This document shows positions 42,571-51,258 of a stretch of DNA of 64,000 nucleotides, piece after piece (positions within the stretch are counted from its first letter, which is position 1; every line of letters begins with the position of its first letter). The stretch comes from Spongiactinospora rosea (GTDB taxonomy: Bacteria > Actinomycetota > Actinomycetes > Streptosporangiales > Streptosporangiaceae). The notes beneath the pieces were generated by a model. It was not told the origin of the DNA. It did no database searches and worked only from the letters and a program-made list of their open reading frames with translations. Location of the stretch: assembly GCF_003315795.1 (NCBI RefSeq), contig NZ_QMEY01000002.1:620001-684000 (forward strand). Reading direction: 5' to 3'. The translations under genes were made by a program, and so were the position numbers.

Positions 42571-43950
42571 CTACTTGATCGCGGGGAGGTCGAGGGCTCG
42601 GGCCACCTCTTCCAGGGAACGGTCCTGGATGTCCTGGTAGAGGGCGTACGGGTCGAGCACCGGGCGGCCGATCGCCTCGGCGAGCCGGTCGGCGTCGTAG
42701 CCGGCGGCGTCCCGGCTGTCGTCCCTGCGGCCCTCGCCGGTGAGGTTGGACTGGAAGATCCCGGCCGCCGAGCGGGGCAGGAAGTCCTCGTAGACGATCG
42801 GCTCGGGGCGCACCCAGCCCTGGTCGATGAGGTCGGCCAGGTCCGCACTGGGCCGCCGCCCGTCCGGGGCCCGGTCGGTGACCGCATGGTAGGTGAAGTA
42901 CCCCAGGCCCTCGACGGCGAGGCCGCGTTCGCTGGCGGGGAAGCCCTCCGGGTCGTCTTCCCATATCTTCCGGGCGGCGTCCGGGGCGCCGGTGTCGGTC
43001 CTGGTCATCAGGGCGTCGTAACGCTCCCGGCCCGCGCGGGTGAGCGCGATGCCGCGCGCCTCGACCTCCCCGAACCGGACCCGCAGCGCCCCCGTCTCGA
43101 CCCGCCCGTCCGGCAGCCGCAGGCGGCGCGGCTCGGCCAGGGCGCGGAACGACGTCTGGCGGAGCAGTACGTCCGGGCCGGACCAGCGGGGCGGCCCCTG
43201 GATCTTGTCGATCATGGTGATGCCGCGCTCGGTCATCCGCCGGTAGAGGTCGTCGATGTCGAGCACGCGCGGCGTCAGGTGGTTGATGTGCGTGCTCGCC
43301 ACGCCGCCGATGTCGGCCGCGACCGCCGAGACCTGCTCCAGCGTCTCGTACCACGACTTGTCGATCGGCTCGGTGGACAGCGCGAACGAGCGGGCGGCCA
43401 GGTCCAGGAAGCGCTCGGCGGCCTGCTCCGGCAGCCCGCCGTCGAGTTCGGCCCGGTCGGCGAGGTCCAGCAGTTCGGGCGGGAAGAGTTCGCGGGCGGC
43501 CAGGAACGCCGTAAGGCGCGCGCCGAGGTCCGGGTCGAAGAACCGCCGGTCGGCCGGGGTGAGCATCGAGGTGAACACCCGGAACGGGTTGTAGGCCAGT
43601 TCGTCGGCCTCGACCGGGCGGAAGGCGGTGGAGACCACCGGAACGGCGCTGGTGGCGGCGTCGCGCAGGTCGTAGAAGCCGACCGGGCGCATGCCGAGCG
43701 CGCCGAAGATCCGGGCGACCTGCTGGAGTTCGGCGGGCGTGCCGACGCGGATCGCGCCGTGGCGTTCGGCGGAGACCCGGTCGATGGAGCCCAGTCGTTC
43801 GGCGTCGCCGCCGAGCCGGGCGAGGACCGCGTCGTTGACCTCGCGCGACACCTCGACGAGGGTCCGGTAGGCGGGCACTTCCTGGCCGTACATCTCCGAC
43901 AGCCGCCGCGCGAAGGCCGCGCGCAGCCGCCGCTGCGGTATCACTGGCAT
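42571..43950 (-). CDS. hglS: 2-oxoadipate dioxygenase/decarboxylase (HglS/YdcJ, DUF1338)
   Basis: A 459-residue VOC-superfamily enzyme. HglS converts 2-oxoadipate and O2 to 2-hydroxyglutarate and CO2 in lysine catabolism. Family landmarks are ERHGAIRVGTPAEL (candidate metal ligand His64), AFRPVEADELAYNPFRVFTS, THINHLTPRVLDIDDLY (His221/His224) and VRFGEVEARGIALT (candidate Glu ligand, about 295-297). A longer frame upstream is rejected: AAGGTGGGA lies just before the ATG at 43950. Divergent from a LysR regulator that probably controls it. Confidence 0.88.
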   Translation of the reverse strand: MPVIPQRRLRAAFARRLSEMYGQEVPAYRTLVEVSREVNDAVLARLGGDAERLGSIDRVSAERHGAIRVGTPAELQQVARIFGALGMRPVGFYDLRDAATSAVPVVSTAFRPVEADELAYNPFRVFTSMLTPADRRFFDPDLGARLTAFLAARELFPPELLDLADRAELDGGLPEQAAERFLDLAARSFALSTEPIDKSWYETLEQVSAVAADIGGVASTHINHLTPRVLDIDDLYRRMTERGITMIDKIQGPPRWSGPDVLLRQTSFRALAEPRRLRLPDGRVETGALRVRFGEVEARGIALTRAGRERYDALMTRTDTGAPDAARKIWEDDPEGFPASERGLAVEGLGYFTYHAVTDRAPDGRRPSADLADLIDQGWVRPEPIVYEDFLPRSAAGIFQSNLTGEGRRDDSRDAAGYDADRLAEAIGRPVLDPYALYQDIQDRSLEEVARALDLPAIK

Positions 43951-44020
43951 GCGTCCCACCTTGGGGGGAGCCCCGCCGGGAAGCCAAGCCCCAGCAGAGC
44001 GATAGATTTCAGGGCTGAGG

Positions 44021-44035
44021 CCAAGGACTGCTTGG
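44021..44035. promoter_or_regulatory. Dyad between hglS-like gene and LysR gene
   Basis: CCAAG-gactg-CTTGG in the 100-bp divergent gap, 15 bp before the LysR start. A candidate LysR binding site, close to the T-N11-A arrangement expected for the family. Confidence 0.45.
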
Positions 44036-44050
44036 TCTGGAGGTGGCCGC

Positions 44051-44935
44051 ATGCTCAAACCCCTGCACCTGCTCACCCTGCGGGCGGTGTGCCGGACCGG
44101 TTCGTTCGCGACGGCCGGACGTGAGCTGGGCTACACGGCCTCGGCCGTGTCGCAGCAGATGGCCGCCCTGGAGAAGGACTCCGGGCTGGTGCTGTTCGAG
44201 CGCGAGGCGCGGGGCGTGCGGGCCACCGCCGCCGCGTACCGGCTGGCCGAGCTGAGCGAACGCGTGCTGGCCGACCTCGCCGACCTCGGCCGCCAGACCC
44301 GCGAACTGGCCGGCGGCGCGACCGGGCGGCTGCGGCTGGGCAGCTTCCCGACGGCGAGCGTACGGCTGATCCCGGCCGCGCTGTCGGCGTTCGCCGCCCG
44401 GTACCCGCGCGCGGAGATCCTGCTGGAGGAGGGCGAGCCGGACGAACTCCTCCCCCGGGTGCAGGACGGCACGCTGGACCTGGCCCTCGTCTACCAGTAC
44501 GCGCTGATCCCCCGGCAGTGGCCGGACGGGCTCACCACCCACCACCTGCTCCGCGACGATCTGCTGTTGCTGCGTCCCGGGCGCGCGCACCCGGAGCCGC
44601 CGGAGTTGCCGGCGCTCGCCGGGGAACGCTGGATCGCCAGCCGGGAGGGCACCGGCGGCGCGCTGTCGCTGGCCCGGCTCTGCGCGGCGGCCGGGTTCGC
44701 GCCCGCGGTGGCCTTCCGCAGCGACAACTACGACGTGGTGCGGCAACTGGTCGCGGCGACGCTGGGCGTGGCGATCGTCCCGGCCCTCGGTCATGTCGCG
44801 GACGAACGCGTCCAGGCCACCCGGCTGGACTCCCCCGCCGCATACCGCGACGTCCTGGCCCTGCACCGCGCGGCCAACACCAACCCGCTGCTTCCCGCCG
44901 CGCTGGCCACCTTGCACCGGTCGGTTGTGCGGTAG
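44051..44935 (+). CDS. LysR family transcriptional regulator
   Basis: A 294-residue LysR-type regulator. The winged HTH is at residues 1-60 (FATAGRELGYTASAVSQQMAALEKDSGLVLFERE) and the substrate-binding domain runs from about 90 to 290. GGAGGTGG precedes the ATG. Divergent from the 2-oxoadipate dioxygenase, so a lysine-pathway intermediate is a reasonable co-inducer. A membrane protein gene follows 9 bp downstream. Confidence 0.9.
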   Translation: MLKPLHLLTLRAVCRTGSFATAGRELGYTASAVSQQMAALEKDSGLVLFEREARGVRATAAAYRLAELSERVLADLADLGRQTRELAGGATGRLRLGSFPTASVRLIPAALSAFAARYPRAEILLEEGEPDELLPRVQDGTLDLALVYQYALIPRQWPDGLTTHHLLRDDLLLLRPGRAHPEPPELPALAGERWIASREGTGGALSLARLCAAAGFAPAVAFRSDNYDVVRQLVAATLGVAIVPALGHVADERVQATRLDSPAAYRDVLALHRAANTNPLLPAALATLHRSVVR

Positions 44936-44944
44936 GAAGAAACC

Positions 44945-45619
44945 ATGACGAACAGCCAGGAGTCCGGCCGTACGGGCTCATTACAGAGCGTGTGGATTCT
45001 GGTGGGCGCGGTGGCGCTGGGGGCGGCGTTCGGGGCGGCGACGTCCATCGTGAACGGCATCGCGATCAGCCTGCACGACTTGGAGAGCCGGGACTACTCC
45101 ATGAGCGGGTGGTCCGGTCCGGAGATCGTCAGCCTGATGATCGACTCCGGCTGGGCCTGGGCGGGGGCGGCGGTCGCGGCGGGCTGGCTGCTCACCCGCC
45201 GCAGCGGGCTCGGCCGTACGGCGGAACTGTGGCACGCCGCCATCGCCGGTGCGCTGGCCCTGGTCACGGCCACCGCCGCCTACGACCTCGCGGACGCCGT
45301 CCGCAGCGGGGACTTCCACCGCTGGTACGAGTTCGGCGGGGCGTACTGGTTCGTTCTCGCCGTCCTCCTCGGGCCGCCGCTCGGTGTCGCCGGGGCGTAC
45401 ATCAAGCGGCCCGGAGTGGCCGGGCTGCTCGCCCGGCTGGTCGTGCCGGTCGGCGCGGCCGTGCAGATGGCCGTGCTCCCGCCCGGCAGGAACGACGTGG
45501 TCCGGGGCATCGGGCAGGCCGTCGTCTGGACCCTCGCCGCCCTGACCATCGGCTTCATCGTCGTGCGCTTCGGCCTCGCCGAACGCCGCAGGCGTGCACT
45601 CACGGAAGGATTCAGATGA
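44945..45619 (+). CDS. Hypothetical membrane protein (about 6 helices)
   Basis: A 224-residue integral membrane protein with about six hydrophobic segments (the first is VWILVGAVALGAAFGAA; the last is AVVWTLAALTIGFIVV) and a basic C-terminal tail. Family members are common in actinobacteria without known function. Overlaps the next gene by 4 bp (ATGA), so it is coupled to the DUF3500 gene. Confidence 0.8.
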   Translation: MTNSQESGRTGSLQSVWILVGAVALGAAFGAATSIVNGIAISLHDLESRDYSMSGWSGPEIVSLMIDSGWAWAGAAVAAGWLLTRRSGLGRTAELWHAAIAGALALVTATAAYDLADAVRSGDFHRWYEFGGAYWFVLAVLLGPPLGVAGAYIKRPGVAGLLARLVVPVGAAVQMAVLPPGRNDVVRGIGQAVVWTLAALTIGFIVVRFGLAERRRRALTEGFR

Positions 45620-46581
45620 GCGGTGCCGACGTACCGGCCATGCGGGAGGCGGCGCTGCGCTTCCTCGCCGCGCTCGACGGCGAGCGGGCGGCTGCGGCGC
45701 GGACGGGGTTCGGCTCGGCGGAACGCACCGAGTGGAGCTACCTGCCGGGCCCGCGCCCCGGGCTGCCGCTGGTCGAGATGACCGCCGATCAGGAGGAACT
45801 TGCCCTGGCCCTGCTGGAGGCCGGGTGCGGCGCGGCCGGGGCGGAGGTCGCCCGCGCGATCATCGCGCTGGAGCGGATCAGGCGCAGGCTGGTGACCGGC
45901 GTGGAGGAGATCGACGGCGACCGGTACTGGTTCCGAATCTTCGGCGACCCGGCGGGCGACGGCCCGTGGATGTGGCGCGTCAACGGGCACCACCTGGCCG
46001 TCCACGTCACGGTGGCGGGCGGCGAGTGCACGGTCACCCCGAGCTTCCTCGGCTCCGAACCGGCCATGGTGCTCTCCGGCCCGCAGCGCGGACTGCGGGT
46101 GCTCGCCGAGGAGGAGGAACTCGGCCGGGCGCTGCTCGCCGGCCTCGCCCCGCACCAGCGGCACGCGGCGATCGTCGCGGAGACCGCGCCCGACGACATC
46201 CTCACCCGCGTCGATCCGGTCGTGGAACTGGCGGGCTTCGCGCCGGGGGTGGCGTACGGGGGCCTGTCCGCGTCCTCGCAGGACCTGCTGGAACGGCTCG
46301 TCCGCCGCTACTTCCAGCGCGCCCCGGCCGGGTACGCCGAGGCGAGCTGGCGACGCGTCCTCGATGCCGGCCTGGACCAGGTGACCTTCGCCTGGGCCGG
46401 ATCGGACCGGCGCGGCGAGGGGCACTACTACCGCGTGGCCGGTCCGACGTTCCTGCTGGAGTACGACAACACCCAGGACGACGCCAACCACGTCCACTCC
46501 GTCTGGCGCGACCCCCGCCACGACTGGGGTGGCGACCTGCTCGCCCGCCACTACGCCGACGACCACCGGCTCAGCGGCTGA
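45616..46581 (+). CDS. DUF3500 domain protein
   Basis: A 321-residue DUF3500 protein. The family signature is visible: FRIFGDPAGDGPWMWRVNGH followed by HLAVHVTVAGGECTVTPSFLG, then the GPQRGLRVLAEEEELGRALL segment, and late FLLEYDNTQDDANHVHSVWRD. No signal peptide. Function of the family is unknown. GGAAGGA upstream and an ATGA overlap fix the start. Its last 11 bp overlap the converging ABC permease gene. Confidence 0.85.
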   Translation: MSGADVPAMREAALRFLAALDGERAAAARTGFGSAERTEWSYLPGPRPGLPLVEMTADQEELALALLEAGCGAAGAEVARAIIALERIRRRLVTGVEEIDGDRYWFRIFGDPAGDGPWMWRVNGHHLAVHVTVAGGECTVTPSFLGSEPAMVLSGPQRGLRVLAEEEELGRALLAGLAPHQRHAAIVAETAPDDILTRVDPVVELAGFAPGVAYGGLSASSQDLLERLVRRYFQRAPAGYAEASWRRVLDAGLDQVTFAWAGSDRRGEGHYYRVAGPTFLLEYDNTQDDANHVHSVWRDPRHDWGGDLLARHYADDHRLSG

Positions 46582-47374
46582 CCGACCTGCGGTACAGGCG
46601 GGTGGCCAGCGGCACGAACACCACCAGCAGCAGGACCGACCACAACAGCGACACCGGCACGGCGTGCTGGAGCGGCCAGGCGTCCGGCACGGGCAGCGCG
46701 GCGCTGGTGTTGCCGAACAGCTCACGCGCCGCCTGGACCATCGTGGACACCGGGTTCCAGTCGGCGATCGGCCGCAACAGGCCGGGCAACCGCGCGCTGT
46801 CCACGAACGCGTTGGACAGGAAGACCAGCGGGAACGACACGAGGGTGGCGACGTTGTTGAAGACCTCGGGGGTCCGCAGGCTGAGCGCCACCGTCGCGGT
46901 CACCCACGAGAAGGCGTAGGCGAACAGGAGGAGCAGCAGGAACCCGCCGATCGCCTCCCAGGGCGAACCATTGATCCGCCAGCCGACCAGCAGGCCGACG
47001 ACGGCCATGGTGACGATGCTGGTCACGTTGGTGATCAGGTCACTGAGGGTCTGCCCGGTCAGTACGGCCGACGGGGCCATGGGGAGCGTGCGGAAGCGGT
47101 CGAAGACGCCCTTTTGGAGGTCTTGGGTGAGGGTGTATCCGGTGATCTGCGCGCCCGTCACGATCGTCAGCACGAAGATCCCGGGGAGCAGGTACTCGCC
47201 GTACGACATGCCGGGCAGGCTGATCATGCTGCCGAAGACGTAGGTGAACAGCAACACGAACACGATCGGCAGCATCACCACGCCACCCAGCAGGTCGGGC
47301 GCCCGCCTGATCTTCAACGCATTCCGCTTGGTGATCGTCACACTGTCCGCGATCACCATCTGCAGGGTGCTCAT
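46571..47374 (-). CDS. ABC-2 type exporter permease (DrrB-like)
   Basis: A 267-residue six-helix ABC-2 permease. The N-terminal SVTITKRNALKIRRAPDLL is typical of DrrB-type daunorubicin-resistance permeases, as is FDRFRTLPMAPSAVLTGQTL. It pairs with the ATPase encoded just upstream (ATGA overlap). Likely exports a lipophilic drug or antibiotic; cargo unknown. Confidence 0.9.
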   Translation of the reverse strand: MSTLQMVIADSVTITKRNALKIRRAPDLLGGVVMLPIVFVLLFTYVFGSMISLPGMSYGEYLLPGIFVLTIVTGAQITGYTLTQDLQKGVFDRFRTLPMAPSAVLTGQTLSDLITNVTSIVTMAVVGLLVGWRINGSPWEAIGGFLLLLLFAYAFSWVTATVALSLRTPEVFNNVATLVSFPLVFLSNAFVDSARLPGLLRPIADWNPVSTMVQAARELFGNTSAALPVPDAWPLQHAVPVSLLWSVLLLVVFVPLATRLYRRSVSR

Positions 47375-48363
47375 CGCGCGCTCTCCTTGATCTTCATCGT
47401 GGTGCCGGGGGTGCCAGCCGGGGCGGCGGCCTCGTGGCCGGTCAAGGTCAGGAACACGTCGTCGAGGGTCGGACGGCGCAGCCCGGCGTCGCGTACGACG
47501 ATGCGTTCGGCGGCCAGGTGGCCGAGTGCCGTGGTCAGCGCGGCGGCGCCGCCGGTGACCGGGATGGTGACCCGGAAGGCGGCCGGATCGACCTGCGGCT
47601 CGCCGACGGCCAGCGGCGCGAGGGTACGCCTGGTGGCCTCCAGGTCGGCCGCGCTGGTCAGCGACAGCTCGATACGGTCGCCGCCGACCTGTTCCTTGAG
47701 CTGGTCGGCGGTACCGAGCGCGATCACCCTGCCGTGATCGACCACCGCGATGCGGTCGGCCAGCCGGTCGGCCTCCTCCATGTACTGCGTGGTGAGCAGG
47801 ACCGTCGTACCGGACGCGACCAGCTCGGCCACCACCTCCCACAGGCTCGCCCGGGCCCGAGGGTCCAGGCCGGTGGTGGGTTCGTCCAGGAACAGCACGG
47901 GCGGGTCGGCGACCAGCGCCCCCGCCAGGTCGAGCCGCCGCCGCATACCGCCAGAAAAGCCCTGTACCGGCCGGTCGCCCGCCTCCACCAGGTCGAAGCG
48001 CTCCAGCAACTCGCGGGCACGCCGACGGCTGCGCCTGACGCCCAGGTGGTACAGGCGGCCGACCATCTCCAGGTTCTCGGCGGCGGTGAGGTGGTCATCG
48101 ACGGCGGCGTACTGACCGGACGCCCCGATGTGCCCACGCAACTCACGCGCGTCCCGCACGACATCGAACCCGGCCACGGTGGCGTACCCGGCATCGGGCG
48201 CGAGCAGGGTGGTGAGAATGCGTACGGTGGTGGTCTTACCTGCGCCATTCGGACCGAGCAGGCCGAACACCGTGCCCTCGGGAACGGACAACTCCATCCC
48301 GTCCAGGGCCTTGACCTCGCCGAACTTCTTCGTCAGTCCTTCGGCCACGATCGCGGGGGGCAT
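47371..48363 (-). CDS. ABC exporter ATPase (DrrA-like)
   Basis: A 330-residue DrrA-type ATPase. Walker A GPNGAGKTTT, Q-loop GQYAAVDDHLTAAENL, signature FSGGMRRRLDLAGAL, Walker B VLFLDEPTTGLD, H-loop LLTTQYMEEAD. The C-terminal regulatory domain ends in RRPTLDDVFLTLTGH, which is characteristic of DrrA. The ATG at 48363 has AAGGAG upstream; the long 5' extension is noncoding. Upstream are two direct 9-bp repeats. Confidence 0.92.
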   Translation of the reverse strand: MPPAIVAEGLTKKFGEVKALDGMELSVPEGTVFGLLGPNGAGKTTTVRILTTLLAPDAGYATVAGFDVVRDARELRGHIGASGQYAAVDDHLTAAENLEMVGRLYHLGVRRSRRRARELLERFDLVEAGDRPVQGFSGGMRRRLDLAGALVADPPVLFLDEPTTGLDPRARASLWEVVAELVASGTTVLLTTQYMEEADRLADRIAVVDHGRVIALGTADQLKEQVGGDRIELSLTSAADLEATRRTLAPLAVGEPQVDPAAFRVTIPVTGGAAALTTALGHLAAERIVVRDAGLRRPTLDDVFLTLTGHEAAAPAGTPGTTMKIKESAR

Positions 48364-48706
48364 AGGGTTTCTCCTTCTTTCGGCATTGGAAAAGGCCTCG
48401 GGTTTTCGGCATGACGGCAGGAGCGACCGACACGATCGGCGTGGTCGCCATTGCCGCTGGAGCAGTACTGCCGGCAGACCCGGGGCGGTTCTTGTGAGCG
48501 GCACGCCCGGCGCGGTCCTCGTGGCCAACGGCCTGACGTCGTTGCCGCGACCGGGGCGGCCTGCACCACGGTCATGAACGACACCGCCGACACCGGCGGC
48601 GGGAATTACGACCTACGGCCGCTGCCGTCAGCGCGACCGGTAGAACGGCACGGCAACATGGCGGAATCGCCGGCACCGGCAACGCCGCTGATAACGACCG
48701 GTGCGG
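48364..48706. other. Intergenic region with two 9-bp direct repeats
   Basis: 343 bp between the DrrA-like gene and the Arc-like gene. TTTCGGCAT occurs at 48378-48386 and again at 48404-48412, 26 bp apart, just upstream of the exporter start, and may be a regulator's tandem site. Short open frames of 27-28 codons after 48411 have no supporting ribosome sites; I see no convincing gene. Confidence 0.4.
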
Positions 48707-49267
48707 CTAGCGCACCCAGCCGGTGTAGTGGCCGCCGGACGGCTTGTCGGCCGGACCGGTGGGGTGAGCGCCGCCGGCGGGCTGGAGTGCGGCGGACACG
48801 GCTCGGACGAGCCAGGCGTTGACCGAAAGACCCTCCCGGCCGGCGGCCTCCTCGATGCGCGTCTTGAGGTGATCGGGGACACGGAGGGTGATCCGCGAGG
48901 TGCCGCCGTCGTCGTTGTCCGCCGGGTCGGTGACGGGCGCGCGGACGCCCATCGCGACTTCCACGGCCCCGGCCAGTGCGCTGCGCAGGCTGCTCCCGGA
49001 CGTCTCCCTGGCCGGCCGCTCGGCGCGCGGCGGGGTCACCAGGAAGTCGGGGTCGCGCCCACGCAGCCGCATATCGACCGATCCCGGCGCGAGATCCCGG
49101 GTGATCTCACCGGCAGCGGCGGACAACGCTTCGAGCAGGGTGAGCCGGACGGCCGACTCCAGGGGAGCGGTGAGCCGCTCGGCCAGCTCACGAGCATCGG
49201 GGCCATTGGCCTCGGCGGCGGTCGCCAGCTCGCGACGAAGGTTCTCAACGTAGGGCGTGAGGTCCAT
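48707..49267 (-). CDS. Arc/HicB-like ribbon-helix-helix protein
   Basis: A 186-residue protein of the type annotated as HicB-family antitoxin in actinobacteria. The first 80 residues are helical (LTPYVENLRRELATAAEANG); the middle holds MRLRGRDPDFLVTPP. A C-terminal ribbon-helix-helix DNA-binding domain follows (SRITLRVPDHLKTRIEEAAGREGLSVNAWLVRAV). No toxin gene lies beside it. The ATG at 49267 sits within the first of several TGACGTCA palindromes, pointing to autoregulation; an ATG six codons earlier is the alternative. Role as antitoxin is unproven. Confidence 0.75.
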   Translation of the reverse strand: MDLTPYVENLRRELATAAEANGPDARELAERLTAPLESAVRLTLLEALSAAAGEITRDLAPGSVDMRLRGRDPDFLVTPPRAERPARETSGSSLRSALAGAVEVAMGVRAPVTDPADNDDGGTSRITLRVPDHLKTRIEEAAGREGLSVNAWLVRAVSAALQPAGGAHPTGPADKPSGGHYTGWVR

Positions 49268-49423
49268 GACGTCACTATGACGCATTTCTGACGTCACCGC
49301 AAGACGCCACCTCGATCGGCACGACGCCACAACCCGCGATCTATCGCAGCCCACCGCACACAAGCCCGCCCCCACCAGCCACGACGTCACCATGACGTCA
49401 GCCAAGACGCCAGACCTGGCGTC
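49267..49423. promoter_or_regulatory. Cluster of TGACGTCA palindromes upstream of Arc/HicB-like gene
   Basis: TGACGTCA occurs at 49267-49274, 49289-49296 and 49393-49400; CGACGTCA at 49382-49389 is a one-base variant, and a TGACGC half site lies at 49278. A perfect 8-2-8 dyad GACGCCAG-ac-CTGGCGTC follows (49406-49423). Likely binding array for the ribbon-helix-helix protein. The rest of the gap to 49736 contains no gene I can support. Confidence 0.55.
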
Positions 49424-49736
49424 CCAAAGTTCTTCTCGGCAGCGAGAATGCCTGGTGGTGTCTTCTGAGGTATCACCGTACGGGCCGCCCACACGCCGCA
49501 CCTCTCACCACAGCCACGGCCCCATCTACATGTCCGCCCACCCCCACCGTGGGCGCCTCGCCCGACACCACAGGCACCTCAATGCCGTGTACCAGCAGGC
49601 CACGGCGGAAGTCCTGGGACCTCATCCGAGAGGTGAGTACCAGGCCGAACCACGCCGACCCTCACCACCGGGCCACGGCCCCAGCCGCACCGGACTTCGA
49701 GGGTTGTGCGATCTACGGACTCGGCCGGCCGATCGG

Positions 49737-51155
49737 CTAGGTCGTGGTGGCGCGGGGGAAGGCGGCGGGGCTGCGGTGGCCGTCGGGGGTTGTGGCGCGG
49801 AGGGCGAATTGGACGTTGTCCTTGGCCAGGTCGATGGTGGCGGTGGTGACGTCGCCGACGTCGATGGCGTGGGTCCAGTCCGGGGAGGTGGTCTCTCGCC
49901 AGATGACCTCGTACCCCGCGATGCCCGGGTCGGGGTCGCGGTCCCAGTGAAGGGTGGTGTCGTTGGTCAGGGTGGCCGCGTCGATCGTGACGTTCTTCGG
50001 GGTGCCGGGGCCCTGGGCCAGAGACCATAACGTCGCGGCGTTCACCTTGGCGACCCTCGCCGTGTAGTCGAAATCCACGAACTCCGGCAGGTCGCCGTAC
50101 TGGACGCCGTTCTCCACGCGTACGTCCTGGTGTTCGTGGGCGTAATTCTCCCGGGGCTCGGTGAATCGCGCCGCCGGATATCCCTGACGAATGAAGGAGA
50201 TGTGGTCGCTGCCGCGCAGGTACCGGTCGCGGCGCCAGATGACGCGGACCTTCATGCCCGTCGCGTCGTTCTCCGCCACGTCCTTCACGAAACGGCCGAG
50301 CTGCCGCGAAGGCCCGTCGTTCTCGCCGCCGACCGACTGCCGCAGGGCCGCCTCCTGCGGGGTCTCGGTGGTCGGCACGCCCTCCACGAACAGGCGGACC
50401 GTGTGCGGTTCCGGCCGGGTGCCGTCCCACCCGGAGCCGGCCCCCACGATGTCGTTGCTGAACATCGCCTGCACATCCGCGCCCGCCTCCTTCAGCTTCG
50501 CCGCCAGGTGCGCCGACCCGTAAAGGCCCTGCTCCTCGCCGCTGACCACGGCGAACACCAGCGTCCCCCGGGTACGGCGGGTGGCGAAGAGGCGGGCCAG
50601 TTCCAGCACCACCGCCACGCCGGAGGCGTCGTCGTCCGCGCCGGGGGCATCGGCGGTGGCGTTCATGACGTCGGAGGCCCGGGAGTCGAGGTGGCCGGTG
50701 ACGACGTACAGGCGGGCGGGTGAGGCGTCGCCGCGCAGGGTGGCGACGACGTTGGTGATGGTCGTCGGCGCGGGGACCCGGGGGGAGACCGGCTGCACGA
50801 AGGACTGTTTCTCGACGGTCATCCGGCCGCCCGAGGCCGCCGCGACCGCCTGCAACCTGGCGTGGACCCATTCGACGGCCGCGCCGATGCCGCGTACCGG
50901 GTCGGTCTGGGTGGACAGTGTGTGCCGGGTGCCGAACGCGACCATCCGGAGTATGTCGGCCTCGATCCGCCGGGGGTCGATCTCGCGTAACAACGCGCGC
51001 AGTTCGCGGCCGGGCCGCTGCGGCCGTATCGGGCGTCCCGGCCCGTCCGCCGTGTCGGACGCGAGTGCGGCGTCGGCCAGTATGGGCGTGGACAAGGTGG
51101 CGGCGGACGCGGTGAGGAATGTACGCCTGCCCGAATGCGGATGACTCGATTCCAT
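49737..51155 (-). CDS. Secreted M28 family zinc aminopeptidase
   Basis: A 472-residue M28 peptidase. The N-terminus carries a twin-arginine signal (SGRRTFLTASAATL, RR at residues 10-11, ADAALA near the cleavage site). Zinc and catalytic residues appear in order: VVTGHLDSRA (His), PGADDDASGVAV (Asp), VVSGEEQGLYG (Glu-Glu), MFSNDIVGAG (Asp) and RGSDHISF (His). A C-terminal fibronectin type III-like domain spans about 395-472. The ATG at 51155 is chosen because an in-frame start 20 codons earlier would put the RR motif too far in. Likely releases amino acids from peptides outside the cell. Confidence 0.88.
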   Translation of the reverse strand: MESSHPHSGRRTFLTASAATLSTPILADAALASDTADGPGRPIRPQRPGRELRALLREIDPRRIEADILRMVAFGTRHTLSTQTDPVRGIGAAVEWVHARLQAVAAASGGRMTVEKQSFVQPVSPRVPAPTTITNVVATLRGDASPARLYVVTGHLDSRASDVMNATADAPGADDDASGVAVVLELARLFATRRTRGTLVFAVVSGEEQGLYGSAHLAAKLKEAGADVQAMFSNDIVGAGSGWDGTRPEPHTVRLFVEGVPTTETPQEAALRQSVGGENDGPSRQLGRFVKDVAENDATGMKVRVIWRRDRYLRGSDHISFIRQGYPAARFTEPRENYAHEHQDVRVENGVQYGDLPEFVDFDYTARVAKVNAATLWSLAQGPGTPKNVTIDAATLTNDTTLHWDRDPDPGIAGYEVIWRETTSPDWTHAIDVGDVTTATIDLAKDNVQFALRATTPDGHRSPAAFPRATTT

Positions 51156-51258
51156 GACTCGAATAAACGCCTGATCGACGAGGAATGCCAGGGCCCGCGA
51201 ATCGACGTCCTTCATCCGCTAGGGTGAGGCGATTCATCGGCCGACCCCGAGGAAATTC

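Noticed and set aside
48411..48580. Two short peptides (28 and 27 codons) in the gap after the exporter start
   Set aside because: No ribosome sites and no recognisable features; such frames are expected by chance at this GC content.
48707..49736. Complete HicAB toxin-antitoxin pair
   Set aside because: No small HicA-like toxin frame lies on either side; only the ribbon-helix-helix protein is supported.
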